The notes: generated by a model from the sequence alone, not told the origin. Positions 52,115 to 61,965 are shown, counted from the first letter of the stretch. The stretch is 64,000 nucleotides of DNA from Erythrobacter sp. (GCA_009993605.1 JAACTB010000012.1:62001-126000), one strand, 5' to 3'. A program made the numbers and translations.

Positions 52115-52819
52115 TCAGGTGCCCGGCTTGGTCGCCCCGTCATTGGTCGTGGCGGACTGCTCGCTCGGCACCGGCTGATCGTCGCCCATGGCGCCCGCTG
52201 CCTGTACTGAACCGGTGTCTCCGCCCTCGATCGCGCCCGGCCCTTCGGCTGCGCCGTCGACCGCTTCACCTTCGGCAGCTTCGGGAGCGGCGGGCGCCGG
52301 CTTGGCAGGCGCACCGCCATTGGCGGCGAGATATTCCATGACGTTGGCACGATCTTCGGGGCTCGAAAGCCCGGCGAAGCTCATCTTGGTGCCGCTGGCG
52401 AAGGCGCGCGGGCTCTTCAGCCATTCGTTCATGGTTTCCCAATTCCACTGGCCGCCATGGTCGGCGAGCGCGCTAGAATAGGCGAAGCCCGGTGCGTGCG
52501 CGCCGATCGTGGTGCCGAACACGCCGTAGAGATTCGGGCCGATGCCGTTGGCCCCACCCTGGTTGATGGTGTGGCATGCGGTGCATTTGGCGAAGACCTT
52601 TTCGCCCGCTGCCGCATCCGCGCTGGCGAGCAGCGTGCCGAGGTCCGGCCCCGCATCCTCGCCCGCGCCTTCTTCGGGCGCATCGATGAAATAGCCCGGC
52701 TCTTCCGGGCTTTCCGGATTGTCGGCATGGAAATACATGTCCGAAGCGATCGAGGATCCGAGCGCGACGATGCCTGCGAAAAGCACCCAGCCGGCGCCAG
52801 TGTTGAACTTGTCGTCCAT
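52115..52819 (-). CDS. Membrane-anchored cytochrome c (CycM-like) with acidic tail
   Basis: The 234-residue protein starts at ATG 52819. An uncleaved N-terminal helix lies at ~10-26, a flexible acidic linker at ~33-70, and a class I cytochrome c with haem motif CTACH (Cys79, Cys82, His83) and Met146 ligand in SGTKMSFAG. Such proteins carry electrons from the bc1 complex to cytochrome oxidase. The last ~65 residues are a disordered Ala/Glu/Gly/Pro-rich acidic tail, longer than usual. It is divergent from pheA. Confidence 0.93.
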   Translation of the reverse strand: MDDKFNTGAGWVLFAGIVALGSSIASDMYFHADNPESPEEPGYFIDAPEEGAGEDAGPDLGTLLASADAAAGEKVFAKCTACHTINQGGANGIGPNLYGVFGTTIGAHAPGFAYSSALADHGGQWNWETMNEWLKSPRAFASGTKMSFAGLSSPEDRANVMEYLAANGGAPAKPAPAAPEAAEGEAVDGAAEGPGAIEGGDTGSVQAAGAMGDDQPVPSEQSATTNDGATKPGT

Positions 52820-52979
52820 GCGAGAAAAGGTCCGCGTATATGTTCTGTATCGAGGTGTTCGGGCCCGCATTAGTGTGACGGGGGTGCTTGCGCAAGTGGC
52901 ATGGGCGAAAGCGCAAACCGGTCGCCATGCGCCTGCAAACCGCTTGCGAGCGATCGTTACGCTGGATAGCAGGCGGGCG

Positions 52980-53906
52980 ATGCGAAAATTTCCCACCCCC
53001 GCGCTGGCCATGGTCGATTCCATGCGCGCCGCCGCTGCCGCAGAGCCCGACCGCGCCATCGCTTTCGGAGGCGCGCCGGGGTCGAATTCCCATCAGGCGA
53101 CCATGCAGTTCGCGCCCGATGCGCTGCCGCTGCCCTGCTATGGCTTCGAAGACGCGCTCGACGCGGTGAAGAGCGGCGCGGCGGGCGCGGCGATGATTCC
53201 GATCGAGAATTCGCAGCACGGGCGCGTGGCCGATATCCACTTCCTCCTGCCCGAGAGCGGCCTTTCGATCGTGGCGGAACATTTCATGCCGATCACGCAC
53301 GCGCTGATGGCGGTGCCCAACGGGGATGGAGACTTCGGACCGTTCAGCGCCGCCTACAGCCACCCGCAGGCGCTCGGCCAGTCGCGCGAATATCTGCTCG
53401 CTCGCAATATCGTGCCGATGAGCCATGCCGACACGGCGGGCGCGGCGGCCTTCGTCGCGGAAAAGGGCGATCTCAGCCTCGCAGCGCTCGCCCCGCCGAT
53501 GGCCGCCGAACTCTATGGCCTCGAAATCGTGGAGGAAGGGGTCGAGGATGCGCATGACAACACCACGCGCTTCGTCCTCCTCGCCCGCGAACCGCGCGAT
53601 CCCTTGAAGCTTTTGGGCGAGCTTGCAGGCGGTCGCGAGATCGCGATGACGACCTTCGTCTTCGAGGTGAAGAACGTTCCCGCCGCGCTCTACAAGGCGC
53701 TGGGATGTTTCGCGACGAACGGCGTCAACATGACCAAGCTCGAAAGCTATCAGAAGGGCGCAAGCTTCGCCGCCACGCGCTTTTTCGCCGATGCGGAAGG
53801 CGCACCCGGCGATCCGCGCATCGATGCGGCGCTCGAAGAGCTGGAGTTCCAGTGCAACAGCGTGCTCCTGCTCGGCAGTTACGCCCAGGCGAGGAAGCGG
53901 GGATGA
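52980..53906 (+). CDS. pheA: Prephenate dehydratase
   Basis: The 308-residue enzyme starts at ATG 52980 (MRKFPTPALAM). The catalytic domain shows GAPGSNSHQATMQF, PIENSQHGRVADIHFLL and the DNTTRFVLLAR catalytic Thr motif. A C-terminal ACT domain follows (TTFVFEVKNVPAALYKALG and NMTKLESYQK), the usual phenylalanine feedback site. It converts prephenate to phenylpyruvate. The stop overlaps the beta-lactamase start as ATGA. Confidence 0.95.
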   Translation: MRKFPTPALAMVDSMRAAAAAEPDRAIAFGGAPGSNSHQATMQFAPDALPLPCYGFEDALDAVKSGAAGAAMIPIENSQHGRVADIHFLLPESGLSIVAEHFMPITHALMAVPNGDGDFGPFSAAYSHPQALGQSREYLLARNIVPMSHADTAGAAAFVAEKGDLSLAALAPPMAAELYGLEIVEEGVEDAHDNTTRFVLLAREPRDPLKLLGELAGGREIAMTTFVFEVKNVPAALYKALGCFATNGVNMTKLESYQKGASFAATRFFADAEGAPGDPRIDAALEELEFQCNSVLLLGSYAQARKRG

Positions 53907-54841
53907 CGACGCGGCGGACAGTATTGGGTGGCGGGCTGACCGCGATGGCCGGACTGGCCCTTGGCGGCTGCATCCCGCCCGACACATCCGAGGCCGGGCG
54001 GCTGGAAGCGCAGTTCCGCCTGATCGAGGTGGCCACCGGCGGCACGTTCGGTATCGCGGCCTACGACATGCTAACAGCTCGTACGCTCCCCTATCGCGGG
54101 GACGAGCGGTTCGCCCTCGCTTCCACCTTCAAGACTTCGCTCGCCGCGTTCGCGATGGCGGAGGCCCAAGCGGGCCGGATCGATCTCGACGAGCGCACCT
54201 TCTGGGCGCAAGCCGATTTCGTTTTTCACCGCCCTTTCACGGGCGAGCGGTTAGAGAGCGGCGCGACATGGCGCGAACTGGCCTATGCCGCCCAGACCCA
54301 GTCCGACAACGTGGCGGCGAACCTGCTGCTGAAGCGGCTCGGCGGGCCCGAAGCGCTGACGGCATTCTGGCGCAGCCTGGATGATCCGATGTCGCGGCTG
54401 GACCGCTGGGAGACCGACCTCAACCGCGTGCCGCCGGGCACCGTCGAGGACACCACGACGCCCGCTGCCATGGCGCAGACGCTCGCAACACTCCTGTTCG
54501 CGCAGGATCGTTCACCGCTGGTGGCCGAACGCCGCCAGGAACTGCGTCGCTGGATGGTCGAAAGCGCGACCGGCCTGCAAAAGGTCCGCTTGGGGCTGGC
54601 GCGAGGCTGGGAAGCGGGCGACAAGACCGGCAATTCGAGCGACTGGCCCGATGCGCCTTATGTGCGCGGCGATATCGGTTACGTGATCGGGCCGCTCGAC
54701 GAGCCGGTGACCTTTGCCGCCTATCACCGCTCGCCCCTAGGCGCGCCGCTCGACGATGCGCCGGTCGATGCGGGCTTCGCGGCGATCGGGCGCGCGCTAC
54801 GCGGTTATATCGAGCGCACCCACATCATCCGCAACAGCTGA
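53903..54841 (+). CDS. Class A beta-lactamase, probable Tat-exported lipoprotein
   Basis: The 312-residue protein starts with ATG 53903. The leader TRRTVLGGGL has a twin-arginine look and ends in a lipobox LGGC with Cys23. All class A elements are present: S74-x-x-K77 (STFK), S134-D-N (SDN), E170 and N174 in ETDLN, and K241-T-G (KTG). It should hydrolyse beta-lactams in the periplasm, tethered to a membrane. It is fused by overlap to the housekeeping pheA gene and has chromosomal base composition, so it is probably an intrinsic gene. Confidence 0.92.
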   Translation: MTTRRTVLGGGLTAMAGLALGGCIPPDTSEAGRLEAQFRLIEVATGGTFGIAAYDMLTARTLPYRGDERFALASTFKTSLAAFAMAEAQAGRIDLDERTFWAQADFVFHRPFTGERLESGATWRELAYAAQTQSDNVAANLLLKRLGGPEALTAFWRSLDDPMSRLDRWETDLNRVPPGTVEDTTTPAAMAQTLATLLFAQDRSPLVAERRQELRRWMVESATGLQKVRLGLARGWEAGDKTGNSSDWPDAPYVRGDIGYVIGPLDEPVTFAAYHRSPLGAPLDDAPVDAGFAAIGRALRGYIERTHIIRNS

Positions 54842-54847
54842 GCAGTC

Positions 54848-55936
54848 TCACTCCGTTTCCTCACCGAAGATCGCCACTTCGCTGACGCCTTCGCTGGTCG
54901 CGCGGCCGCGATACATGCCCGCTGTGTTGAAGCTGAAGATCGCCGCGCCCGAAGGCGCGACCACGATCACGCCGCCATCGCCGCCCAGATCGGCGACCTC
55001 GGCGAGGACCGCATCGGACACGCGCTGGACCAGGGCATCGGTCAACTGGACATCGCCGCCCGTCTCGCTTCCGTCGGCGAGGTCTTCGAGCGAGGTCTCG
55101 CTCGACAGCCGCAACCGCGTGCAGATCTCCTGCGCCACGCCGACGCGGATGAAATATTCGCCCCAGCCGGTGGCCGAGACCGCGCAGCTGCGATTGTCGG
55201 CATAGGTGCCCGCGCCGATCACCGGCGCATCGCCGATCCGGCCCCAGCGCTTGCCGGTCATGCCGCCGGTCGAGGTGCCCGCGGCGAGATTGCCGTTCCG
55301 GTCGAGCGCAACCGCCCCGACCGTGCCGAACTTGCGGTCCACATCCAGCGCGGAAACCTGCTCCGCCTTCATCCGCTCCAGCGCTTCGCGCCGCGCGTCG
55401 GTGGCGAACCATTCGGGGCCTGTTGTTTCGAGCGCATGATCGCGGGCGAACTCTTCCGCGCCCGCACCGCTCAGGAACACGTGCCGCCCATCGACCATCA
55501 CCTCGCGCGCCAACCGGATCGGGTTCTTGACCGAAGTGACCCCCGTCACCGCGCCAGCCGAACGATCGCGCCCGTCCATGACCGCCGCGTCGAGCTCGTT
55601 GCGTCCGTCCCAGGTGAATACGGCGCCGCGCCCGGCGTTGAACTTGGGATCGTCTTCGAGGCGCACGATCACCGCCTCGACCGCATCCATAGCCGCGCCG
55701 CCATCGCGCAGGACCTGTGCCCCGGCATCGAGAGCGGCCTGAAGAGCAGCTTCATACTCCGCCTCGCGCTCGGGCGTCATCGCGTCGCGAGTCAACGTGC
55801 CAGCCCCGCCGTGGATCGCCAGCGACCAGCGCGGCTCGGGAGCAGACGCATCCTGCGCGACAAGCGGCGGAGACGATGCGCACAATGCAAGAAAGGCGGT
55901 CAGCGAAGCGGCGATGCGAGTGGGCGTTCGAGTCAT
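54848..55936 (-). CDS. Exported isoaspartyl peptidase / plant-type L-asparaginase
   Basis: The 362-residue Ntn hydrolase starts at ATG 55936 with a signal peptide (SLTAFLALCASSPPLVA). SLAIHGGAGTL opens the family domain. FNAGRGAVFTWDGRNELDA follows. The autocleavage Thr is in KFGTVGAVALDRNG, and AAGTSTGGMTGKRWGRIGD supplies the substrate site. It cleaves isoaspartyl dipeptides or asparagine. It is convergent with the beta-lactamase gene. Confidence 0.93.
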   Translation of the reverse strand: MTRTPTRIAASLTAFLALCASSPPLVAQDASAPEPRWSLAIHGGAGTLTRDAMTPEREAEYEAALQAALDAGAQVLRDGGAAMDAVEAVIVRLEDDPKFNAGRGAVFTWDGRNELDAAVMDGRDRSAGAVTGVTSVKNPIRLAREVMVDGRHVFLSGAGAEEFARDHALETTGPEWFATDARREALERMKAEQVSALDVDRKFGTVGAVALDRNGNLAAGTSTGGMTGKRWGRIGDAPVIGAGTYADNRSCAVSATGWGEYFIRVGVAQEICTRLRLSSETSLEDLADGSETGGDVQLTDALVQRVSDAVLAEVADLGGDGGVIVVAPSGAAIFSFNTAGMYRGRATSEGVSEVAIFGEETE

Positions 55937-56038
55937 GCGCGGACGATAGCACGCGGAACCTTCTCCACCACCCATGCATTTCGATTGAGAGCAAGGACTG
56001 CCAACAAGCGCCTGCTGACAGGGAACAGGGGAACAATC

Positions 56039-57322
56039 ATGCAAGTCGGAAGATACCGCTACGATCAGGACGTGGCGATGATGCTGCTCGAACGAGTGGG
56101 GCTCGCGCTCCTCGTCTTGCTGATCACCTGGGCGCTGGCCAAGGCCGCGCAATGGGCCTTCGCCAAGCTGGTCGACAACATATCCTTCTTCCAGCGCGGC
56201 ACGGGCACGGGCTCCTCGCTGGGCGAATCGCTCGGCAAGATCGTCGGCCTCGTCATCTGGTTGTTCGGCCTCCTGATCATCCTCACCGTCCTCGGCCTCG
56301 GCTCCGTCGCCGGACCGATCGACAGCCTGCTCGAAAACTTCATCGAATTCATTCCGCGCCTGGTGGGTGCGGGCCTGATCTTCTTCATCGGCATGATGGT
56401 GGCGCGCATCGTGCGCGACATCGTGCAGACGACGTTGCAGACGGTCGATTTCGACAAATGGGCCAATCGCGGCGGCGTCGACACGGTCACCGGCAACCAT
56501 GCCATCAGCAAGACCATCGCCACCATCGTCTATGCGCTGATCGTGATCTTCGTCGCGATCATGGCCTTGGACGTGCTGGACATTCGCGCGATCAGCGAAC
56601 CAGCCTCGGATATGCTGCGCATGATCTTCAACGCCATCCCGAACATCATCGGCGCGGCGATCCTGCTCGGCATCGGCTATCTGATCAGCAAGTTCGTGGT
56701 GCAGATCCTGAAGGAAGTGCTGCCCGGTCTCGGCGTCGATCGGGCGCTGGCGGAAACGGGCATGGTCGGATCGTCCACCACCGCTTCGGGCATCATCGCC
56801 CGCGTGGTGCAGGTCGCGATCATCCTGTTCTTCGCGATCGCGGCGACCCGCCTGCTGGGCTTTCCCGAGCTGACGAGCATCCTCGACCAATTGCTCGAAC
56901 TGGGCGGACGCGTGATCTTCGGTGCGGTGGTGATCGCCTTCGGGTTCTTCATCGCCAATCTGCTGGCACGCCTGATCGCCGGAGACAGCCGCAACGAGAG
57001 CGGCGAGGGCACCGCGGCGCTGATCGTCAAATGGGCGACCATCGTGCTGTTCGTGTTCATGGGCCTCCAGTTCACCGGCATCGGCGGCATGATCCCCGGC
57101 ACCGCGCTGACGATCCTGATCGCGGGCGTATCGGTGGCCTTCGCCCTCGCCTTCGGGCTTGGCGGACGTCAGTGGGCCGCGCGCAAGCTCGAGGAGATGG
57201 ACGACAGCATCGCCAACGCCTCGGCCGGCGAAACGTCGCTCACCACGACGCGGACCGGCACCGCGACCAGCAAGCCCGCCGCCGCACCGACCGACGACGA
57301 TCCCCTGCCGCCCGGCGCGTGA
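56039..57322 (+). CDS. Mechanosensitive ion channel family protein (TM-repeat type)
   Basis: The 427-residue protein has ten or so hydrophobic helices arranged as repeated conserved TM-helix units (LLERVGLALLVLLITWALAK, FIEFIPRLVGAGLIFFIGM, IFNAIPNIIGAAILLGIG, FGAVVIAFGFFIANLLARL). The C-terminal helix with GVSVAFALAFGLGGR is typical of this CmpX-like group. A canonical MscS beta domain is not present. The likely role is osmotic response or channel formation in the inner membrane. Confidence 0.85.
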   Translation: MQVGRYRYDQDVAMMLLERVGLALLVLLITWALAKAAQWAFAKLVDNISFFQRGTGTGSSLGESLGKIVGLVIWLFGLLIILTVLGLGSVAGPIDSLLENFIEFIPRLVGAGLIFFIGMMVARIVRDIVQTTLQTVDFDKWANRGGVDTVTGNHAISKTIATIVYALIVIFVAIMALDVLDIRAISEPASDMLRMIFNAIPNIIGAAILLGIGYLISKFVVQILKEVLPGLGVDRALAETGMVGSSTTASGIIARVVQVAIILFFAIAATRLLGFPELTSILDQLLELGGRVIFGAVVIAFGFFIANLLARLIAGDSRNESGEGTAALIVKWATIVLFVFMGLQFTGIGGMIPGTALTILIAGVSVAFALAFGLGGRQWAARKLEEMDDSIANASAGETSLTTTRTGTATSKPAAAPTDDDPLPPGA

Positions 57323-57340
57323 TCGTCCTGACCTGACACA

Positions 57341-57380
57341 AAAGCGGCGCGCAGGTTCGACCTTCGCGCCGCTTTTCTTT
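57341..57380. terminator. Bidirectional terminator between convergent genes
   Basis: A long hairpin with arms AAAGCGGCGCG and CGCGCCGCTTT, plus an inner AGGT/ACCT pair, is followed by TTTTCTTTT on the plus strand and by CTTTTGTG on the minus strand. It separates the mechanosensitive channel gene from the zntB-like gene. Confidence 0.85.
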
Positions 57381-57410
57381 TGCGTTTCGGTCTCGTCCCC
57401 GCCCTGGTCG

Positions 57411-58412
57411 TCAGAGCCAGCGCAGGCGGCGGAACACGGCGACCAGTCCCACCATCAGCAGGACGCACCCCGCGACCACGAACCAGAAGGCGTGCGGATC
57501 GTCCATGCCCGGCATCCCGCCCACATTGATGCCGAGAAGGCCGGTCAGGAAGCCCAGCGGCAGGAAGATGCCTGCCACGATCGTCAGCATATAGGTCGCG
57601 TGCTCGCTCGATGCAGCGCTGCGCGAGCGGATCTCGTCCTGAAGGACGACGGCGCTTTCCTTGCTGATGTCGATATCGTCGAGATAGCGGCGCAGCCGCG
57701 CGATACTCTCGGCGATCTCGCGCCGATCGTGATCCTCGAACCAGGCGGGCGCATCGCGGCTGATCTGTTCCAGCGCCTCGTGCTGCGGCGCCATGTGGCG
57801 TTTGAGGCTTAGACAGTTGCGCCGGATCATCGAGATCTGCGTCAGCATCGATTCGGCCATTTCGTCGGGATCGGTCTCTTCCAGCTGGTCGAGCACGGTG
57901 TTCATATCGACGATCGACTGGCTCATGCGCCCGATCAGCAGTTCGGCGAGCAGCGTGATGGTGGCACCCGCATCGGGTGGCCCGTTACCCCGGTCGATCT
58001 GCGCCAGCACGTCGCGCGGCGTCTGCAAAGGGAAGCGGCGCAGCGTGATCAGGCGGTCTCCATCGGACCAGACCTGCATCGAGATCATGTCCTCGGGCTC
58101 GGCACCGGGATTGAAATTGATGCCCCTCAATGTCGCGACCAGCGTATTGCCCTCGCGAAAGGCGCGCGGGCGCGTCTCGTCGCTGGTCAGCAGCTCTGCG
58201 GTCGGCTCGGGAATATTCAGCGCGGTTTCGAGCCATTCCTGAACGCCCGGGCGGTTGCGGCACAGATGCAGCCACAGGACCTCGCCCGGTGCGCCGCTTC
58301 GCCAGGTCTTGGCTTCCTCCCACAGGATCGGGCGCCCGCCCCCCTTTCCGTCGAGGACTCGGCCGAACAATAGGGGCGTATCGGTTTCGGTATCGTCGGT
58401 CTGAACTGGCAT
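57411..58412 (-). CDS. zntB: CorA/ZntB-family divalent metal transporter
   Basis: The 333-residue protein starts at ATG 58412 (MPVQTDDTETD). A soluble funnel domain of ~265 residues with long charged helices is followed by two C-terminal membrane helices. The signature between them is LLGINVGGMPGM; GIN in place of GMN is the ZntB variant. It probably moves Zn2+ across the inner membrane. The gene 44 bases upstream is on the same strand. Confidence 0.88.
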   Translation of the reverse strand: MPVQTDDTETDTPLLFGRVLDGKGGGRPILWEEAKTWRSGAPGEVLWLHLCRNRPGVQEWLETALNIPEPTAELLTSDETRPRAFREGNTLVATLRGINFNPGAEPEDMISMQVWSDGDRLITLRRFPLQTPRDVLAQIDRGNGPPDAGATITLLAELLIGRMSQSIVDMNTVLDQLEETDPDEMAESMLTQISMIRRNCLSLKRHMAPQHEALEQISRDAPAWFEDHDRREIAESIARLRRYLDDIDISKESAVVLQDEIRSRSAASSEHATYMLTIVAGIFLPLGFLTGLLGINVGGMPGMDDPHAFWFVVAGCVLLMVGLVAVFRRLRWL

Positions 58413-58456
58413 GGGCCGGTCATGGCGCGGTTCGTCGCGTTTGCAAATGGGTTCGC

Positions 58457-59242
58457 TCAGGCTGCGCGCGGGACGGGCATCATTGCGGGGCTGACAGCGT
58501 GCGTCTTGCGGGCGTGCGGTCCGGCACCGGCCTCTGCCCGCCAGCGCCGCCGCGCCGCATCGTAGATCGCCACGGTGAACAGGAAGGCGAGGATGATCAT
58601 GGCGAATTCGCCCGCGTCCTCGATAAACGCTTCCGCTTCGATCATCAGGTCGCTGTGCGTGCCGTAGCTCACCACCGCATCCTCGACCACGCCGAACACA
58701 GCGGTCGCGCCGATGCAGCCGACGATGATCAGCGAATTGAGCACCGAATCGATCCGCGCCCCGCGCAGCGCCAGGCCCAGCCCTGTCATCCATAAAACGC
58801 CGATGGCTGCGAACAGCAGCGGTTCGCCCAGATGATGCGCCGCGATCGGCAGGTTCTGCGGCAGGAAAGGCGCCACCCAGAAACCGAACGCCTCGTGGAT
58901 TTCGAGCGCGTTATCGAGCGTCAGGACCACGAACAGGATCGCATTGACGAGATAGAGGGGGGACCCGTCGCGCCGCCACATGCGCAGCAGCATTATCGCC
59001 ATCGCGGTCATCAGCCCGTATTCGAGATATTCCCCGAAGCTGCGATCCTGCGAAAGCATGAAGTCGCGCGGCAACAGCGCCCCGGTCAGTTCGCCATAGC
59101 GGGTCGCGATGTCGAGCCCCACGAGCAGGCCGGCATAGGGCAGGATGAGGAGCGCGGCATGACGGAATGCGGGCGACTGGACCAGATCGCGCACCAGGGT
59201 CAGGAAGTGGCGGGAATGGTGGGAAATGGCGGAGAGCGTCAT
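58457..59242 (-). CDS. Multi-spanning membrane protein of unknown function
   Basis: The 261-residue protein starts at ATG 59242 (MTLSAISHHSRHF). About six hydrophobic helices can be seen, including HAALLILPYAGLLVGLDIA, LMTAMAIMLLRMW, LFVVLTLDNALEIHEAFGFW and FAMIILAFLFTVAIYDA. His and acidic residues lie at helix ends (DNALEIHEAF, AAHHLGEPLLF). No family name is recognised. It may be in one transcript with the zntB-like gene. Confidence 0.75.
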   Translation of the reverse strand: MTLSAISHHSRHFLTLVRDLVQSPAFRHAALLILPYAGLLVGLDIATRYGELTGALLPRDFMLSQDRSFGEYLEYGLMTAMAIMLLRMWRRDGSPLYLVNAILFVVLTLDNALEIHEAFGFWVAPFLPQNLPIAAHHLGEPLLFAAIGVLWMTGLGLALRGARIDSVLNSLIIVGCIGATAVFGVVEDAVVSYGTHSDLMIEAEAFIEDAGEFAMIILAFLFTVAIYDAARRRWRAEAGAGPHARKTHAVSPAMMPVPRAA

Positions 59243-59432
59243 GGCGGGGCCTGCGTATCTGGGTCGGCGATCGAGCGACCGATCCGCACGACTAGCCCGA
59301 TCGGGTCCGCAGCCCAGCCCGGATGACGGCATCTCCCCATATCGGGACACACCGCCGACCAAGTCTTACCGTCCGGACCGGTCATGCGATCCACGCCTTT
59401 AGTTCCGCGGCGATCCACCCTATAAGGGGCCC

Positions 59433-60584
59433 ATGTCCTCTATCCGTCCCTGGCGCACCATCGAGCGCCGCCAATCGCGCCAGATCATGGTCGGCAATGT
59501 CGCCGTGGGCGGCGATGCCCCGATCTCGGTCCAGACCATGACCAACACGCCGACCGAAGATGTCGGCGCCACGCTCGACCAGATCCGCCGCTGCGAGGAT
59601 GCGGGGGCGGATATCATCCGCGTCTCCTGCCCGACCGCGGAATCGACCGAACATTTCGACAAGATCACCAAGGCCGCGAAGGTCCCGATCGTCGCGGACA
59701 TCCATTTTCATTACAAACGCGCGCTCGAAGCCGCCGACAAGGGCGCGGCCTGCCTGCGCATCAATCCGGGCAATATCGGCGACAGCAAGCGCGTGGCCGA
59801 AGTGGTCCGCGCCGCCAAGGCGAACGGGTGTGCGATCCGCATCGGCGTCAATGCCGGCAGCCTCGAAAAGGACCTGCTCGAAAAATACGGCGAACCTTGC
59901 CCCGAAGCGCTGATCGAGAGCGCGCTCGACCATATCAAGCTTTTGCAGGACCACGATTTCCACGAATACAAGGTCGCGGTGAAAGCCAGCGACGTGTTCC
60001 TGGCGGTCGCCGCCTATCACGGCCTCGCCGAGGCGGTCGACTGCCCGCTCCATCTCGGCATCACCGAAGCGGGGGGCTTGATCGGCGGCACGGTCAAGAG
60101 CTCGATCGGCCTCGGCAGCCTGCTCTGGGCCGGGATCGGCGACACGATCCGCGTCTCGCTTTCCGCCGAGCCCGAGCGCGAGGTGAAGGTCGGCTTCGAG
60201 ATTTTGAAGGCGCTCGGCCTCAGGACGCGCGGCGTACGCGTCGTCTCCTGCCCCAGCTGTTCGCGCCAGGGTTTCGACGTGATCCGCACGGTCGAGGCGC
60301 TGGAAGCGCGGCTCGAACACATCAAGACGCCGATGAGCCTGTCCGTCCTCGGCTGCGTGGTCAACGGCCCGGGCGAAGCGCGCGAGACCGATATCGGCAT
60401 CACCGGCGGCGGTGCGGGCAAGCATATGGTCTATCTGTCCGGCGTGACCGATCATCACGTCCAGTCCGACGACATGCTCGACCACATCGTCAAGCTGGTC
60501 GAGGAAAAGGCCGCGCTGATCGAGGCGGGCGAGGCAAGCGCCTTCGATCCGCATGCCGAGAAGGCCCGCGAACCCGCCGAGTAA
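59433..60584 (+). CDS. ispG: (E)-4-hydroxy-3-methylbut-2-enyl-diphosphate synthase IspG
   Basis: The 383-residue [4Fe-4S] enzyme of the MEP isoprenoid pathway has [29 protein letters not shown], and cluster cysteines in [12 protein letters not shown] and [17 protein letters not shown]. It converts MEcPP to HMBPP. The compact alphaproteobacterial form is seen, without the plant insert. It starts a run of cell-envelope genes. Confidence 0.97.
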   Translation: MSSIRPWRTIERRQSRQIMVGNVAVGGDAPISVQTMTNTPTEDVGATLDQIRRCEDAGADIIRVSCPTAESTEHFDKITKAAKVPIVADIHFHYKRALEAADKGAACLRINPGNIGDSKRVAEVVRAAKANGCAIRIGVNAGSLEKDLLEKYGEPCPEALIESALDHIKLLQDHDFHEYKVAVKASDVFLAVAAYHGLAEAVDCPLHLGITEAGGLIGGTVKSSIGLGSLLWAGIGDTIRVSLSAEPEREVKVGFEILKALGLRTRGVRVVSCPSCSRQGFDVIRTVEALEARLEHIKTPMSLSVLGCVVNGPGEARETDIGITGGGAGKHMVYLSGVTDHHVQSDDMLDHIVKLVEEKAALIEAGEASAFDPHAEKAREPAE

Positions 60585-60628
60585 CAACCTTAACGGTCCG
60601 CTAACTCTGTTCGTATAAACGGGCAGTC

Positions 60629-61159
60629 ATGCGGGAATCTGCCCTCCTGATCGTTGCCATAGCGGCCTTCATCGCCTCGGCCTTCGTGCCGGGCGGGCCG
60701 GTCGATACGGCGACGCATCCGGCGACGAGCGCACCCGCGCCGGTCTCCGGCACCCTCTCGGAACCCCTGCCCACTCCGACCCATCTCGCACCCGGCGAAA
60801 TCGCCGTACCACGCGCTGCCGACGGGCAGTTCTACGCCGAAGCGCGCGTCAACGATCGCACAGTGCGTTTTCTGGTCGATACCGGCGCGACGGGCGTGGC
60901 GCTGACCGGCGACGATGCCCGCGATGCCGGTATCTTCTGGTCGCCCACCGATCTGCGGATTGTCGCCCATGGTGCCAGCGGTCCGGTCGAGGGTGTCAGA
61001 GTCGAGATCGAGAGGATCGCACTGGGCGACCACGAGATACGCGATCTGGAGGCGGTCATCGTGCCGCAAGGGCTTCCGGTTTCCCTATTGGGCCAGAGCT
61101 TCCTGACCGAAATGGGCGCGATGCGGATCGAAGGCGATCGCATGGTTCTGGGCGATTGA
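60629..61159 (+). CDS. Membrane-anchored retropepsin-like aspartic protease (TIGR02281 type)
   Basis: The 176-residue protein has an N-terminal helix (LLIVAIAAFIASAFV), a Pro/Thr-rich linker, and a clan AA protease domain with FLVDTGATGVALTGDDA (the DTG active site) and SLLGQSFLTEMGAMRIEG. Single-domain retropepsins must dimerise. The substrate is unknown. It lies 44 bases after ispG. Confidence 0.85.
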   Translation: MRESALLIVAIAAFIASAFVPGGPVDTATHPATSAPAPVSGTLSEPLPTPTHLAPGEIAVPRAADGQFYAEARVNDRTVRFLVDTGATGVALTGDDARDAGIFWSPTDLRIVAHGASGPVEGVRVEIERIALGDHEIRDLEAVIVPQGLPVSLLGQSFLTEMGAMRIEGDRMVLGD

Positions 61160-61248
61160 GCGCGTTTTCCCGCCGTTTCGTCCGCGACTGCGGCGTCTCG
61201 CTTCGATCGTTCATGGCCCGGCCACGCCGAGACTGCTAAGACCGGTTC

Positions 61249-61965
61249 ATGGACCGCCGCACTCTCATCAAAACCGCCTTTGCCGCCAGCGCGGCCCTCG
61301 CCGCGCCCTCTGGCCTCTCGGCCCAGACCGGCGGGACGGCCGAACGCGACCGCAGATTGCTCGCGCTCGCACGCGACGAAGTGGCGCGCGCACTTGCGGG
61401 CGGCCACGCCGTATGGCGGCGCGACATCGTGGGGATCGCCGATTTCGGCCTTCATTCCTCGCAGCGACGCTTCCACTTCGTCGATATCGAAAACGATCGC
61501 GTAGCGAGCTATCACGTCAGCCACGGGACCGGGTCCGACAGCGAACATGACGGCTGGCTCAAGCGCTATTCGAATGTCGAGGGGTCCGAAGCGACCAGCC
61601 GCGGCGCGTATCTGACGCGCAGCTGGTATACCGGCCGCTACGGCACATCGCTCCGGCTCGACGGGCTCGATCCGACCAATTCCAACGCCCTGCCCCGCGC
61701 GATCGTGATGCATCAGGCCAATTACGCGACGCCCGAACACGTCGCGCGTTGGGGGCGGCTGGGCCGTTCCAACGGTTGCCTTGCCATGGGGCCGGAACAG
61801 TTCGACCGCGCGCTGATCGACCTGTCCGGCGGCAGGCTCGTGGTGGCGGGAAGCTACGGCTTCGCGGAAGATGGCAGCATCGTCAGACCGCCGGTCGTGC
61901 AGACCGATCTGCTGCGCAGCGATCGCGGCGGCACCTTCGAACAGGCCAATCCGGGCGTCTTCTAA
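61249..61965 (+). CDS. Murein L,D-transpeptidase catalytic-domain family protein
   Basis: The 238-residue protein has a twin-arginine-like leader (MDRRTLIKTAFAASAAL). The YkuD_2-type domain shows VSHGTGSDSEHDGWLKRYSN, IVMHQANYATPEH and the catalytic RLGRSNGCLAMGP with the nucleophilic Cys. It probably forms or edits peptidoglycan crosslinks in the periplasm. It converges on a second, different L,D-transpeptidase gene. Confidence 0.88.
   Translation: MDRRTLIKTAFAASAALAAPSGLSAQTGGTAERDRRLLALARDEVARALAGGHAVWRRDIVGIADFGLHSSQRRFHFVDIENDRVASYHVSHGTGSDSEHDGWLKRYSNVEGSEATSRGAYLTRSWYTGRYGTSLRLDGLDPTNSNALPRAIVMHQANYATPEHVARWGRLGRSNGCLAMGPEQFDRALIDLSGGRLVVAGSYGFAEDGSIVRPPVVQTDLLRSDRGGTFEQANPGVF

Noticed and set aside
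54848..56890. A single 680-codon frame including the isoaspartyl peptidase
   Set aside because: Only the part from ATG 55936 has a signal peptide and family domain; the rest is antisense to the channel gene.
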